Assembly: GCA_018902385.1 (NCBI GenBank)
Contig: JABSSW010000028.1
Span: 372,001 to 436,000, forward strand
From: Physcia stellaris
Taxonomy: Eukaryota > Ascomycota > Lecanoromycetes > Caliciales > Physciaceae
Direction of reading: 5' to 3'
DNA length: 64,000 bases
Program-made: the position numbers and the translations under genes
Part shown: positions 22,067 through 32,633 of the stretch, in pieces
How positions within the stretch are numbered: position 1 is the first letter of the stretch
Layout: each line of letters opens with the position of its first letter
Notes under the pieces: model-generated
The model's input: the letters and a program-made list of their open reading frames with translations, nothing else
What the model was told of the DNA's origin: nothing
The model's database searches: none

Positions 22067-23488
22067 TTGTGTTAAAACCTTGCATCTTGGTGTGGAGCTA
22101 CGTCATCTGTATGTTTTCCGACCTTCCTTATTGGTCTTTTACTGCATAGCGGAGGAGCTGCATTCATGGAGGTGTCATAGCATAACGTAAGGTTACACCA
22201 CTTCTTTACCCTTTCGTACTTTCTTCGCCACGTTCCTATTGCAACTAGGATTTCTATACTACCGCGCTACTGAACAGAACACACATCGTCTCCAACAGGT
22301 ACTCCCACTGTTGGCGGATCACAAGCTAAGCGCCAGATCAAACCCACTGCCCGTTCTTGTAGCACGCGGAACCCTTCTCTTTCGGAGTTGCGGGACCGCG
22401 TGCTGCTAACGAAGTTGCGCATCTCCATCATTCAGAACTGTCTGAGATCAAGCTATTCCAGGCGGACTATTGATGTGAGGACATGTAAACGAACTGGTGA
22501 ACGCTATCTCGCTACTGTGGTTGTTTTGTGATACATTCAATATTCGTCTTTTTAATAGGTCCCTGTGCAGCTTACTACAATCAATCAGATTTACTAAGAA
22601 TATCAAGTCTCTCATCAGATAAGATCTGATCTCTTTAGATTATGCCGTCTGTTTGCTGAACAAGACAGTGAGACAATTTAATTGGAACAATGGTAGCAGT
22701 AGCAGTGTGATTCTACTTATGTGAGATTGGTTCATCGTCGATTGTTGCTACTGTACGACAGGATGTATGCGTCCTTTTGCCTTTACTTTCACAGAGTAAT
22801 ATCTTTGGTTGCTCATGGACTGTGTCCCATATCCACTGGTACGTTATCAAAAAAGTCACTTGCTTTCTGTATCGACATTTGAGTTTGCAATACCGTGTGC
22901 ATCCAGATTCTGGCCGGCCGAACGCTTCCGATTTTGTCGGCAAGAGCGCAAAGCCAGGACAGGAGGAGTGGATTCGTGCATGTTTCATTTGCATCTCAAC
23001 CGGTAGATATCCGAGAGATCATCCATTAGATGTGCTTTGAGTCGAAAGGCATCCGCTTGATCCCATCAAAAACGCTAGTAGGCAGTCACGTAGAACTATG
23101 ATCAACCAGCAATCATGTTTTCTGCCCGGTAGAAAGGTATCGTCTAACGGTTATGTATCTACTTATGCAGCTTTATTTAGCGAAAGCTCGCGTTACGTTA
23201 CTTAAATGTACAAGCACTGTGACGTTGGTAGGTTCGCAACAATCTAGAATTCGGAGGAATAGGTGATAGGGCTGAGTCTTGGCACCGCTTGCTGACCGCA
23301 TCCGCATCATGCACCTCAAGTTCACATGAAGGGCATCTGAAATCACTGCGTGTCATGTACAAATCATCTTGCAGTTTGGATAACTTCAATCATGGTCGCC
23401 AAGCAACAGACAGCCATGCTATCCGTTCATGAGATGATTATATTGTCCATCTCTTTTGTAACCTGATCATCCACGACCAAGATTCAAC
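22067..23488. other. Intergenic with a strong inverted repeat
   Basis: 1.4 kb with no convincing gene. A perfect 9-bp inverted repeat (arms 22361-22369 and 22396-22404, GC-rich, 26-nt loop) stands out about 300 nt after the CYM1 stop. The remainder is ordinary AT-balanced sequence. Confidence 0.45.
22361..22404. repeat. GC-rich inverted repeat (possible hairpin)
   Basis: The arms AGCACGCGG and CCGCGTGCT are perfect reverse complements, separated by 26 nt in which AACCC and GGGA could add pairs. The flanking bases are unremarkable. It could be a 3' UTR hairpin or chance; no RNA family is recognised. Confidence 0.4.
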
Positions 23489-24767
23489 ATGCGACGCAAC
23501 GACCCACGTCTTCGCCAGACCCTGAATCAAATATCCCAGAACATAGAGTCAGCAAATATCTCGACCCAGGCATCACTTTATACCTTCTCTCAGAATTACG
23601 TATCGCCATGTCTCGCCTCATTGAGCACATGTCTCGAAGCCTCCTGCCAGCCGTGTTTCGCTTGTTTGCCGCACAGAGACAGTCAGCGACATCCACATCG
23701 AAGTACACGGCGCGGGCGCGATGACCTTGGTTTTGATTTCTACGATGACTGGGACGAGGAAGAAGGGAATTGGGGCAATGATGAGCTGGACCGCTTACTG
23801 GCGGGTAGCAATGAACAGCCAGGGAGACGGGCAGGAATGAGTTATGGTACCGGCATCGCAAAGAGGAAGAGCAAAGGAATACCTCGAGATGGAGGATTGG
23901 ACCCTAATGTCGTCCCAAAATCATCAATGTTCGGATTTCTGGAACGGCTTCCGTGGAAGATCGGTGGAAGAAGTGTCAGGTATCGACCGTCAGCGGCTGA
24001 TTTGCAAGAAAACGTTGGCAAAGGCGTCAGAGAAGCTGAGCCGCTGATGGAGGAGAGCGAGGAGAGCGTCACCAGTATGCGGCGTGGCCGGCATGGGAGG
24101 AATCGGAGTGGTACAACAAACTCACGGTCCACAACAAATTCACTGAGCTCAAGGGGAGACCTATTTCCTAGTGAGGATGAAGATGATGCGGTTCCACTAG
24201 ATGATGAGTTTGCTATGGTGTTGGCCCGAAGGAGTACTGGAACCACTTCAGACGATCATAGTAGCAAAAAGTCAAAACGAAGGAGGCCAGGCACATCGCC
24301 GTTGTCTACAAAGACAGCATCTTCCAGAGACACCCGTAGAAACCGAAAGGAAGCGCCGATCCCCTCCCCCGGAAGTGGAAAAATACCTAGTATTATTGAA
24401 TCTGCTTCAGATGGAGAAACATCCATGGCGGATTTGAAGCAGGAAGAGGAGCAGATTCGAGAAGAAGAAGAAGCTGAGATAGAGTCCAAAAGGCAATCTG
24501 CACAGAGGTTAGCGCTCGAGCGTGGGCTGGGAAACCCTGAAGAACAGCAAGGAGTGAGCTAAGTGTTAATATTTTACTGAACCGTACTGACCAACGAAGC
24601 CGCGAGTACCTGAAGGACAGAATGATCTATCGCCGCCAGGCCAGCCAAATATTTTAGGTTCGGACAAAACCCCAGATTCGAAGCCTCCGGTCGAAAGAAA
24701 CCTAGAGAATCCAAGTACTTCGTTTAATCCAGAAGTGAATGAGCCAAAGCCACCAGACGGTCACTGA
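23489..24767 (+). CDS. Conserved fungal protein of unknown function, acidic/disordered
   Basis: Two exons, 23489-24553 and 24600-24767, encode 410 residues. The N-terminal ~70 residues are Cys-rich and hydrophobic-leaning (CLASLSTCLEASCQPCFACL). They are followed by the highly regular block DDLGFDFYDDWDEEEGNWGN, ELDRLLAG and SSMFGFLERLPWKIGGRSVR, which I believe is conserved in Pezizomycotina. The rest is charged and Ser-rich, ending in a long Glu/Arg helix (EEEQIREEEEAEIESKRQS). The intron (24554-24599, 46 nt, GTGAGC donor with TACTGAC branch-like sites) was chosen because exon 2 stays open in phase and continues a Pro-rich tail. The Cys cluster might be palmitoylated and tie the protein to membranes; this is inference. 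Confidence 0.8.
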
Positions 24768-24996
24768 TATTTGTATTAAGACTCCCATCATATCCCTTCT
24801 CGCATATTGTCTGTCGCATGCCGATCATAAAGCCATGCGGCTGAAGAAAATCACTCTAGGTGCATGATTCATTGTATTTGAACAGTAACACTACACCGTT
24901 CCATGTCTTAGGTCCCAAGGCGACCTTGGATCACGGGGTCGACATCACAGCGGCCTGCAAACGTCCCAAGATCGTGGTCAAGGCTTACTTGCAGGC

Positions 24997-26118
24997 TCAC
25001 GCAAGATATTTGGAGAACCATGCTACTCCTTGCTTCTGAGCGTCATCCATTGCCTTCTTGTCCTTTTCGCTTGACCAATCAGAGCGAAGAGCAAATCCGT
25101 GGACCTGGTCCTCATATATCTGTGATGGTATCAGCTGTTTACTCGGCTCAAACAATGATTATCAATAATCTAAGCAAAGACCACAATGGCTCGGGATAGG
25201 CGAACCTGTAACTCATGCGGAACCTCAGTCTTCTTTGCCAGTAAATCTTGGATCTTTCCAATACTATCCATATCTAAAAGGCTATCCTTGGTGCCAACAG
25301 CTAGGCTTAGAGGCTTCGTTATGGGATCGAAATCGCCCGGAATGGCCACTAAGCTTGGATGACATGCTGTCAAAGATTCCATAGTCAGCGTTTGGTTTCT
25401 GAAAGCGCAACAGGCAAAGCCTGATGTCGGAGAAAAATCTTGGTTCCAAAACAGTACAGTCCATGCAATGTTTTGGAAAAAGGCAAATGGCTGCATAGCA
25501 CGCACCAACAGCCGCATCTACACCCCCGATATCACTCCCAGAGCCATCCTTCGATTGTCCATGAGCCTGTAAGATCGCGTAGCGGCCACCCCAGCAAAAT
25601 CCGAGAGCGCCAATTTTGTTCGTGCCTGGTGTATTGCGGACCGTGTTAATGAAGCCGTCGATCAGAGGCCTGGTAACGGATTCGCGATGGGTCAATAGCC
25701 ATGGGCCTAATGTCACAGGAACGACAGCGGTGTTCTTGGCCTTCTCTGTCACAGTCAAAGTCTCCTGCTTTTTAAGCGGAGGCTCGACGTTCTGAAGAAA
25801 GTCGATAGGCAAAGAATCGCCCTGATGAAAATCAGGAAGGTATACGTAGAAGCCTTCCTTTGCATACTCGTCCGCCAGCAATCGTGTGTTGGTGAGTTCC
25901 CAGCCGAAAACTACACTACAGGTCAGAGGAGAACTCAGCGATGGCACAGGGGTCCGCGCACTGTCAGATATAAAGATTACGCTCTTCGCTTTGGACCCGG
26001 TCCTGGGCTCCGCAATGTAGGTCTGAAGCCCGCCAAGAGTGTCGACACGACCAGTGGGCGTTCCATCGTGGATAGCTCCACTGAGGCAGCAAGAGCTCAT
26101 TCCTACGTTCTCGGACAT
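24997..26118 (-). CDS. Dienelactone hydrolase family protein
   Basis: Four exons (25962-26118, 25506-25910, 25206-25366, 24997-25119) in phase give 281 residues. Landmarks: SSCCLSGAIHDGTPTGR at the start, FGWELTNTRLLADEYAKEGF, VYLPDFHQGD, the nucleophile elbow GFCWGGRYA (Cys near residue 159), CHPSLVAIPGDF, and the catalytic His in DQVHGFALRSDW; the acid is probably the Asp in AVGTKDSLLD. The family hydrolyses dienelactones from ring-cleavage of aromatics, but many fungal members act on other small esters; substrate is unknown and a cytosolic location is likely. The start could instead be the ATG ending at 26100, which gives MSSCC. It converges on the acidic protein gene and diverges from the Erg26-like gene. 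Confidence 0.9.
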
Positions 26119-26669
26119 TTCCAAGGTTCAGCTTTAGCAAATTGGTGGTTGATATTCGGATCGCTTGGAAGGACAAGAAGGGAATTTTGTTTGACGCAGC
26201 ATAAAGTGAAAAGATGACGTCGATCCCATCTGGACAGTAAGCCTATGTAGGTACCTGCCCTGCCTGTTAGTGGAAGCTACGATCCATGCGGGAGCTAAGG
26301 GGAAGATGATGCATGGACACAAGCTGCATGATTATGATTATCGGAAATGAAGACAAACAGTGAAGCTTCTAGAATTGGGAAAGCGTGAAGTCGCTCATAA
26401 TGAAGAATGATTATCTAGCTAAGCAGAGCGACTCGATCACTGGATCAACTCGGCCCTCTCCATTCTGATATTTCTCAACCCACTGGATGCCTTCAGCAAG
26501 TGTGACGTCGAAAAGCGCGAATATGTACGATTATTGCTTATTGCGATACGTCTTGATGATGTCAGCAAGCAAGGATACTTAGCTCTTGAACCACCTCATC
26601 TCCAAAGACCCATCTCAGGTCTGGCACACCCTCTCCTTCGGCGCTGATCACCTTATATCATTTAAAACC
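26119..26669. promoter_or_regulatory. Divergent promoter, dienelactone hydrolase and Erg26-like gene
   Basis: 551 nt between divergent starts; no individual motif can be named with confidence. The shared promoter could co-regulate the pair; this is inference. Confidence 0.35.
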
Positions 26670-27757
26670 ATGGTAACCTCTGTTTTGGTTACTGGTGGCA
26701 CTGGCTTTGTAGGCTGCGCTATTGTAGACGCACTCACAGAGAAGCACCCTGAGTGGTCAGTGAGCGTCCTAGACCTTCATTTACCTTCGCAGCCAAAGGA
26801 AGACGTACATTACGAGGTTGCAGATATCACCATAGCTGCCGAAACGAAGAGAGTTTTTGAATCTGTTTGGCCTGTCGCAGTCATACATTCCGCTGGACTT
26901 GTGCCAGAGCTCGCCAGTCGCTATAATAGGAGAACTCAAGAGCGGGTTTTCAACGTCAATGTCAATGGCACTCGAAATGTTCTGGCTGCTGCCAAGGAGA
27001 CCGGTGTTAAGGCTTTAGTATGGACAGGTAGCTGCACTGCCGTCACAGATGATGTCCGCTTCGAGTACCCAAATATAGATGAGAGCTGGCCGACATCTAG
27101 TCAGTCTCTTATCTACGGAGAGTCAAAAGCAAGCTACCCTGTCATCGCCGGTAGTCAAACATCTCTGACTGTTTTCAGACAGCTGCCGAGGCGTTGGTAC
27201 TCGCTGCTAATGACGAGAAAATCGCTACCTGTGCTCTCCGACCTTCTGTCATCTTTGGGCCTGGAGACAATCAGTTGATGCCTTCTCTTTACGCTTGTAT
27301 TTCTAAGTGTGAAACACCGTACATCATTGGTAGTGGACTCAACATGTGGGACATGACCTACGTTAGCAACGTGGCTGATGCTCATGTCTTGGCCGTGGAA
27401 AATCTTCTATCTGTGAGGACAGCTGCCGGGGAGGCTATTTTCATATCGAATGAGCAGCCCATACCCTTTCGAGACTTCTGCTTAGCTGTCTGGAGCGAAT
27501 TCGGGCACTATCCACCTTTTGAAGTACATATTCCCAAAACTGTGGCTGCCTTCGTCGGCTTGATTGCGGATTGGGTTTCATGGTTTAGTGGAACCGCCAC
27601 AACATTGAGTAAGGGTAGTGTCCTAGATGCGTGCGCAACGCGATATTTCAGCGGGACGAAAGCCCAAAGAATTTTAGGGTATGTGGCAAATATTGGAATC
27701 GAAGAGGGCATCAAGCGTAGTTGTGAGGTTAGATACCATCCCAGCAAGATGAAATGA
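26670..27757 (+). CDS. 3beta-hydroxysteroid dehydrogenase / sterol-4alpha-carboxylate dehydrogenase-like
   Basis: Two exons (26670-27128, 27179-27757) encode 345 residues of an extended short-chain dehydrogenase. The NAD(P)-binding TGGTGFVG is at residues 8-15 and the catalytic YxxxK is YGESK (Tyr149, Lys153). Other marks are VFNVNVNGTRNVLAAAKE, LRPSVIFGPGDNQLMP and DMTYVSNVADAHVLA. The fold matches the 3beta-HSD/Erg26 group, which decarboxylates C4-carboxysterols in ergosterol synthesis at the ER, but accessory paralogues are common in filamentous fungi and I cannot tell which this is. The 50-nt intron uses a GC donor (AAAA|GCAAGC) and a TTTCAG acceptor; it is needed to join YGESK to TAAEALVLAAN, as in the family. 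Confidence 0.88.
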
Positions 27758-28501
27758 CAATGGCTCAACAATTGTCTTAGGAGTATAAGCATCGCTGCAA
27801 GCTTGCTAGTCAAGACGCCGTCTCAGAGTCAGTATCCAAAGTGGAGGCACAATGAACATCGTCACCAAATGGACCAGGATGTCATACGCTCTCAATCACG
27901 ATGTCTTTCATGTACTCTAATGACCCAATTATCGGCAGTTTGCATACGTGGCTCATGAATACGCCCAAATGCAAGAAAGACTGACTAAAACCCTCGAAGC
28001 AGACCGCTGAAAGGCTTTCGAAGACATATGGTATGACCTACCGTGTTTCGACAACTCATAGTTACGTACTGTCAAGATCGCGGCTTTAAGGCTCTTCGGG
28101 AGTCGTGGCCCCGGTTCTCTTACGGGACGTCCCTGCCCCTGGTTCTATGAGCATGGCTCCTGCCTCGCCTTGTCAACTATTATTCATACTGAGATGTCAG
28201 TAGACCCTACTGTATGCTCTGACCTCATCCTGTGTTCTTATGAACACCTTTCCAGGCACTCTAGCAGACATCCTTTCGTTCAAAATCCGATCATCATCGG
28301 TTTCATCTCTATATACAACTATAGGAAATTCAATTGGGAACAAGAAAATCTTTACTAGGGAAAATATCTTGCGCTTGGAAGCTTTCCCCAAGGTAAGTCG
28401 TCGTTTCAGACCGTTTCCCCCATTTCTATGTTTCCAGGAGCTGCGAGGCATTTCGTGGGAAATCCTGCTGGAAAGAGACGTCGTGTCTCGCAACTCAACG
28501 C
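27758..28501. other. Intergenic, possible 5' exon of the next gene
   Basis: An open stretch from an ATG at 28240 ends at a good GTAAGT donor near 28392, with an acceptor near 28437. The joined frame does not match the following long open frame, so no structure is asserted. Confidence 0.3.
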
Positions 28502-29107
28502 TTGGCCGAGTACGGTGATGCTGACCCCGAATCCACTAGACACGTCTTATACTCGATCATCGATATGTCTTTGCGCCCAGAATATCTGTCGTTTGTTGAT
28601 GGGGACTACATCGTTCATCGACATCGTGAAGTATGGCTCACGATTCAAATTGCCTATGACTGGAAAATAAGTACCTACGGTGCGTCTTACGGCGCCGCCG
28701 CCGCCGCTATAATTACCGATGCTGGCTTGCATGTGGACGCTCGCTACCAAAAACTATACGTCAATTCCGAGCTCAAAGCCGACAGTGAAACAGCAGACCT
28801 CATAGCCACCTACCTCGGCCTAATGATAGCCCTCGATAGATGGTACTTCGAACCCGGTAACTTCCTGCCACCCATACCAGAGGTGAAGCATGTTGCTACT
28901 AGCATTCTGCACACTACAATCCACACCCATTCTGTCCACGTCAGGCACATTATGATGATCTTGCTACCGGCCTGGCGTGACAACGGCTGGATCGATGAGG
29001 ACGGGTTTCCGATTCCGCCCCCGCGTCGGAGACTCATTGAGGCCACTGGTATGCTTATGGATTGGGTGTCCGCACTGGGAGAGTTGCGAATTGTGGAAGT
29101 GCCGTGA
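28502..29107 (+). CDS. Hypothetical protein, 5' end unresolved
   Basis: An open frame of about 200 codons ending at 29107, with coding-like composition (DPESTRHVLYSIIDMSLRPE, EVWLTIQIAYDWKIS, PEVKHVATSILHTTIH, EATGMLMDWVSALGELR). The frame is open upstream but has no ATG before 28563, so at least one 5' exon is probably missing from this call. It has several amphipathic helices and no signal peptide. I do not recognise the family. Confidence 0.45.
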   Translation: MAEYGDADPESTRHVLYSIIDMSLRPEYLSFVDGDYIVHRHREVWLTIQIAYDWKISTYGASYGAAAAAIITDAGLHVDARYQKLYVNSELKADSETADLIATYLGLMIALDRWYFEPGNFLPPIPEVKHVATSILHTTIHTHSVHVRHIMMILLPAWRDNGWIDEDGFPIPPPRRRLIEATGMLMDWVSALGELRIVEVP

Positions 29108-29424
29108 GGGCAGAACAGGTGGACAGTCCAGGCTGTGGATCGATTGTTGTTGGAGATGGAGCGGTAATCAAAAGGTAGGAGCGATTGGTCAGAGCAAGGT
29201 TACCCGACTTTGGAAACCGGGACAAAGTAGTGATATGAATGGACTTGGCTATCGTTTCTCTTTTCGAGTGACTTTGAATGACCATGCGAGCAGAGAATAA
29301 CCCAAATTGAATACAATTCTCTCCTATATTACTCTTTCTCTCATTACGATTAATTACAAACTACAACTATCCATCCTCCATATACAAACCCCACAACCCC
29401 TCCCCAAGAAAAAACACCATCACC

Positions 29425-31171
29425 CTACAACCCATTATACCTCCTCCTCCCCCCCGGTCCCGTGGACTTATACCCAACAATCTCATCCCAATGCCCATAG
29501 AACTTGGTATCCCGCTTCACCCCATCCCCCTCCTCATCCCCGTTCCATTCTGGCACAACCGGCATCGGCGGCACGGGTACTCGGACAGCCTGCGCCTCGG
29601 CGACCGTGCTCGCGCCGTACCCGCTCCAGTCCTCGGTCCAGGAGGGGCTGGCGGGGGGACGTATCTGTCGCTCGCTTTTCCCTTGCCTTTGGAGGTGGGC
29701 TGAAGCGATTCCTCGAAGCGGGGCATGGGCGGCTCTTCAAAGGGGCGGGAGAGGCGGGCTGAGGGCTTCCCTTCCCCCTTGGATACCTGTTGGAATGCTG
29801 GCGGTGGCGGTGGGGCAGCGGTGACGGTGGGGATATTGCTCGGGGGCAGCATCGAGGGGGCAGGGCCTCGGTCAGGGAGTAGACGGAGGAGGTCTTATGC
29901 CGGAGCGGGAGCGGGGGGAGGGGGTTCTCTTCTGCCCTTGCACGGCGAGGGAGAGCGGGCGCGGGCTGCGCTTGGGAGCGCTCGTTGAAGATTGTTGAGT
30001 AGGTTGGTTGGCGCCTGCTGGCGCGTTTGTGTAGTGCTGGGTGCAGACCTGATGACGGGGCGCGCTGGAGTGTGGATGCGTTGCCGGTCAGGTTTCGGGT
30101 GTCGCTGCCCCTGGTGGTGTTACTTTTGCTCCTTGAGCTGGCGCGGGTGACGGGTCCTCGCTTCGCGGTGTTGGTGTTGGCGAAGTCGAAGTCTTGCAGT
30201 CGTGCCTCGGGCGTCTGGTCTGGAGTGAGCGGGGAGACGGGGGAGAGTAGCTCTTGCGGAGCGTCCTCTGAGAAGGCGCTTCGCCTGCACTCTGTGCAGA
30301 GGTGGTAGCCCAGTACCGAGTAGCAGCCGTCCAGACTCGAGGGCCTGGTTTCGCACATCTGGCAGAATGGAATCGATTTATCCCGGCCTGGCGCCTGGCG
30401 CCCTTGCTGTGACCTCGCCGCATTGGGCAACGACGGGAGTGTAGGAATGGTAGGAGGTAAGAGCGGGGAAACAGGTCTCAAGAAGTCGCCGAACTGGGTC
30501 GTGCGATCGGAGTCTCTAGCTGGCACATTCTTGCGCCGCGTCGGAGCTCGGGAAAGCACGTCGGCCACGTGGACCGGTTTGGCGGTGTCTGGGACCTTGT
30601 GGATGATCTCCGGCTTTCTGTTCGGCCCTTTGATCCCATGCGGCTCCCCGCCTCGGCTGTCGAGGCTTTGCATGTGGCTGCTGTGGACAGAGCTGCCGAA
30701 CGTGGGCGCGATGAACTCTGGGACTACACGTGCTTCTTGGCGCCGTTGAGGCTCTGGCTGAGGTCTGCTGCGCGGATCTTGCTGGCGGCGATCTGACCGG
30801 TCTCTCCTGTGGCGAGGGTCATCTCGGCCATCGGTCCTGACTCTCTGTCGCCGTGTGTGTGCAGGCTCAGGTCGAGTCCTTTCTACCGGGAGTGGCTTAT
30901 CCGTCCTGACTGGCGGTGGTTGACGGCGCGCCGGCTCTGGGTGGCCGTTGAGCTTCCTTAGAGCTTCATTCTGGGCTGCTTGTTTTTCTGGATTTGGACG
31001 AGTGTGACGGACACGTTGATTCTCGACGTCCTTTCTGGAGAGGAAATCTGCCGTCTTTCCTGCATGGCGGAGCTTCTCCTCCTCAATGTCGCGCCGCTTG
31101 TGCGCTTTAGTTGTACCTGTGAAGAAGTTGAGCAGCTTCCCCATGACAGTAGGTTTGTTCCTGCGAACCAT
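29425..31171 (-). CDS. Basic, proline/arginine-rich fungal protein with CxxC pairs
   Basis: Two exons (29787-31171 and 29425-29647) encode 535 residues. The protein is highly charged and mostly disordered (long Arg/Pro runs around residues 60-150). A short treble-clef-like patch, FCQMCETRP and YHLCTECRRSAF near residues 280-310, has two CxxC pairs spaced for one zinc ion. The C-terminus (WTEDWSGYG, RDTKFYGHWDEIVGYKSTG) looks conserved. The 139-nt intron (29648-29786) was chosen because it alone restores this C-terminal frame with a GT-AG pair; the alternative is two frame breaks in C-runs. Function unknown; a scaffold or nucleic-acid binder is possible. Confidence 0.65.
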
Positions 31172-31694
31172 GTTTTGTTGCGAGCGGATTTGGGCGATAG
31201 TGAAAGTCTTCCAGAGACTGACGTGGAAAATCGAGGCTAATGTGAGCAGGTTCTGACTTGCTATCGAGGATTTGGCACGGGCTTTTGGTTATCAGACTAC
31301 GAGGAACAAAGAAAGAAACAAGAAAAGAGACAACAGGATTATGAATGGAAAGAGATGGTTCTCGAAGCTCATTGTTGTGATGATGCAGGGAAGTCTTTGT
31401 GCACCAGACAAAGGACCATTAACGGGTGGCGCTTTGCCATTGAGAGCCACTGGGGAAATGTCAGGCTGGAGGGGCTTTGGAGCCATGGTAATATCAGAGT
31501 CTTATGCCATGTATATGAAAGGTATCGAGACTAAAGGCTAGGCACCATGAGGTTCTTCTAGAAACAGTGCATCCGATGCTCATCCAACCAATAAACGCCT
31601 GATGCCAAAGTTAGTGAAGGTAAGATAGCAGTCGATCAATACACAGGCATACCTAAAGGAACAGGAGACCATCATTTCCAATCCACCAGGATCA
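31172..31694. other. Intergenic between two minus-strand genes
   Basis: 523 nt: 5' flank of the Pro/Arg-rich gene and 3' flank of the GPI-protein gene. No other feature is seen. Confidence 0.45.
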
Positions 31695-32633
31695 TCACAG
31701 CACATATGCCAAAACTCCCACTCCAGCGAAGCCCATCAAGGTCAAGCCCACCGAGAGACTTGATGCAGCGCCAGTGAAAGGTGTGAGAGGTGCACTGCTG
31801 TTGCCAGAGCTTCCAGATCCGGGTACTACAGTCGGGGCAGCGGCATAACGACCTGGAGTAGCGTTGGGTGCCTGAGTGGAAGCTCCGCCAGCAGGTACGG
31901 CACCACTGGAATCCTTGGGGGAAGAAGCGCCAGATGAAGAGCCTGCGGGAGATGAACCGCCAGGTGCGGAGCCTTGGCCTCCAGGTGAGGAGCCGCCGGC
32001 AGGAGATGCAGGGCTAGAGCTGCCAGCTGGAGATGCAGGGCTGGAGCCACCAGCTGGAGATGCAGGGCTGGAGCCACCAGCTGGAGATACAGGGCCGGAG
32101 CCGCCAGCAGGGGATACAGGGCCAGAGCCACCAGACGGAGATCCACCCGTAGGTGCTGCTGGAGCTGGTGCTGGGGCTGTAGGAGCAGCAATCGGCGTGG
32201 TCAAAGTAGCAACCACGGGCTTAGGCCCGCAGACGTGGCACGTAGCTGTCGTGACAGTGAACCCTTGAGGAACATAATCCGCGGATCGTGGTTGTCCATG
32301 GACGGATTCGGTACACGGCTCGGTAACGGTGTAGGTTTTCGCTTCTAGATAGCTACCTGTGGGACAGAATTGGGAATAGACAGTGGTGTATGTTGTAATG
32401 ACACCGCCCGCGGCGCTTAACGCACTAGCGGCACTTGCCTCTGCACACTCCGAGCAGTATGTCTTGACAACGGTGTCGGTCTCGGTTGATTTTCCACCGG
32501 TCTGGGTGCTGCAGTCGTCAAAATAACTGTAGGAATATACAGTTAAGGGGCTGGCCGAGGCCGGCGCTGAGGAAGACTGAGCAGATACCTCAACAGCAGC
32601 TACCGCTAACGCGGTGAGGAAAGCTGACTTCAT
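31695..32633 (-). CDS. GPI-anchored secreted Ser/Gly/Pro-rich cell-wall protein
   Basis: A single exon of 312 residues. The N-terminus (MKSAFLTALAVAAVEVSAQ) is a secretion signal with likely cleavage after residue 18. The next ~135 residues are Thr/Ser-rich with spaced cysteines (DDCSTQ, YCSECAEA, FCPTGSYLE, ATCHVCGPKP) and may form a small disulfide domain. Then comes a tandem repeat region (units like SPASPAGGS), and a hydrophobic C-terminal tail (LSVGLTLMGFAGVGVLAYVL) preceded by small residues (SGSSGNSS), the pattern of a GPI attachment signal. It probably sits in the plasma membrane or wall, heavily O-glycosylated. No enzyme domain is seen; adhesin- or CFEM-like roles are not supported by the cysteine count. 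Confidence 0.85.
   Translation of the reverse strand: MKSAFLTALAVAAVEVSAQSSSAPASASPLTVYSYSYFDDCSTQTGGKSTETDTVVKTYCSECAEASAASALSAAGGVITTYTTVYSQFCPTGSYLEAKTYTVTEPCTESVHGQPRSADYVPQGFTVTTATCHVCGPKPVVATLTTPIAAPTAPAPAPAAPTGGSPSGGSGPVSPAGGSGPVSPAGGSSPASPAGGSSPASPAGSSSPASPAGGSSPGGQGSAPGGSSPAGSSSGASSPKDSSGAVPAGGASTQAPNATPGRYAAAPTVVPGSGSSGNSSAPLTPFTGAASSLSVGLTLMGFAGVGVLAYVL
31991..32131. repeat. 27-nt minisatellite, about five units, in the GPI-protein gene
   Basis: Units of 27 nt encode nine residues of the form GGSxPxSPA on the minus strand. The units differ at a few third positions and at Ala/Val and Ser/Gly codons. Frame is preserved, as expected for a coding repeat that can vary in copy number. 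Confidence 0.85.

Noticed and set aside
29517-29852. Alternative reading frame in the 3' part of the Pro/Arg-rich gene, as evidence for two frameshifts
   Set aside because: A single 139-nt GT-AG intron (29648-29786) explains the frame change more simply.
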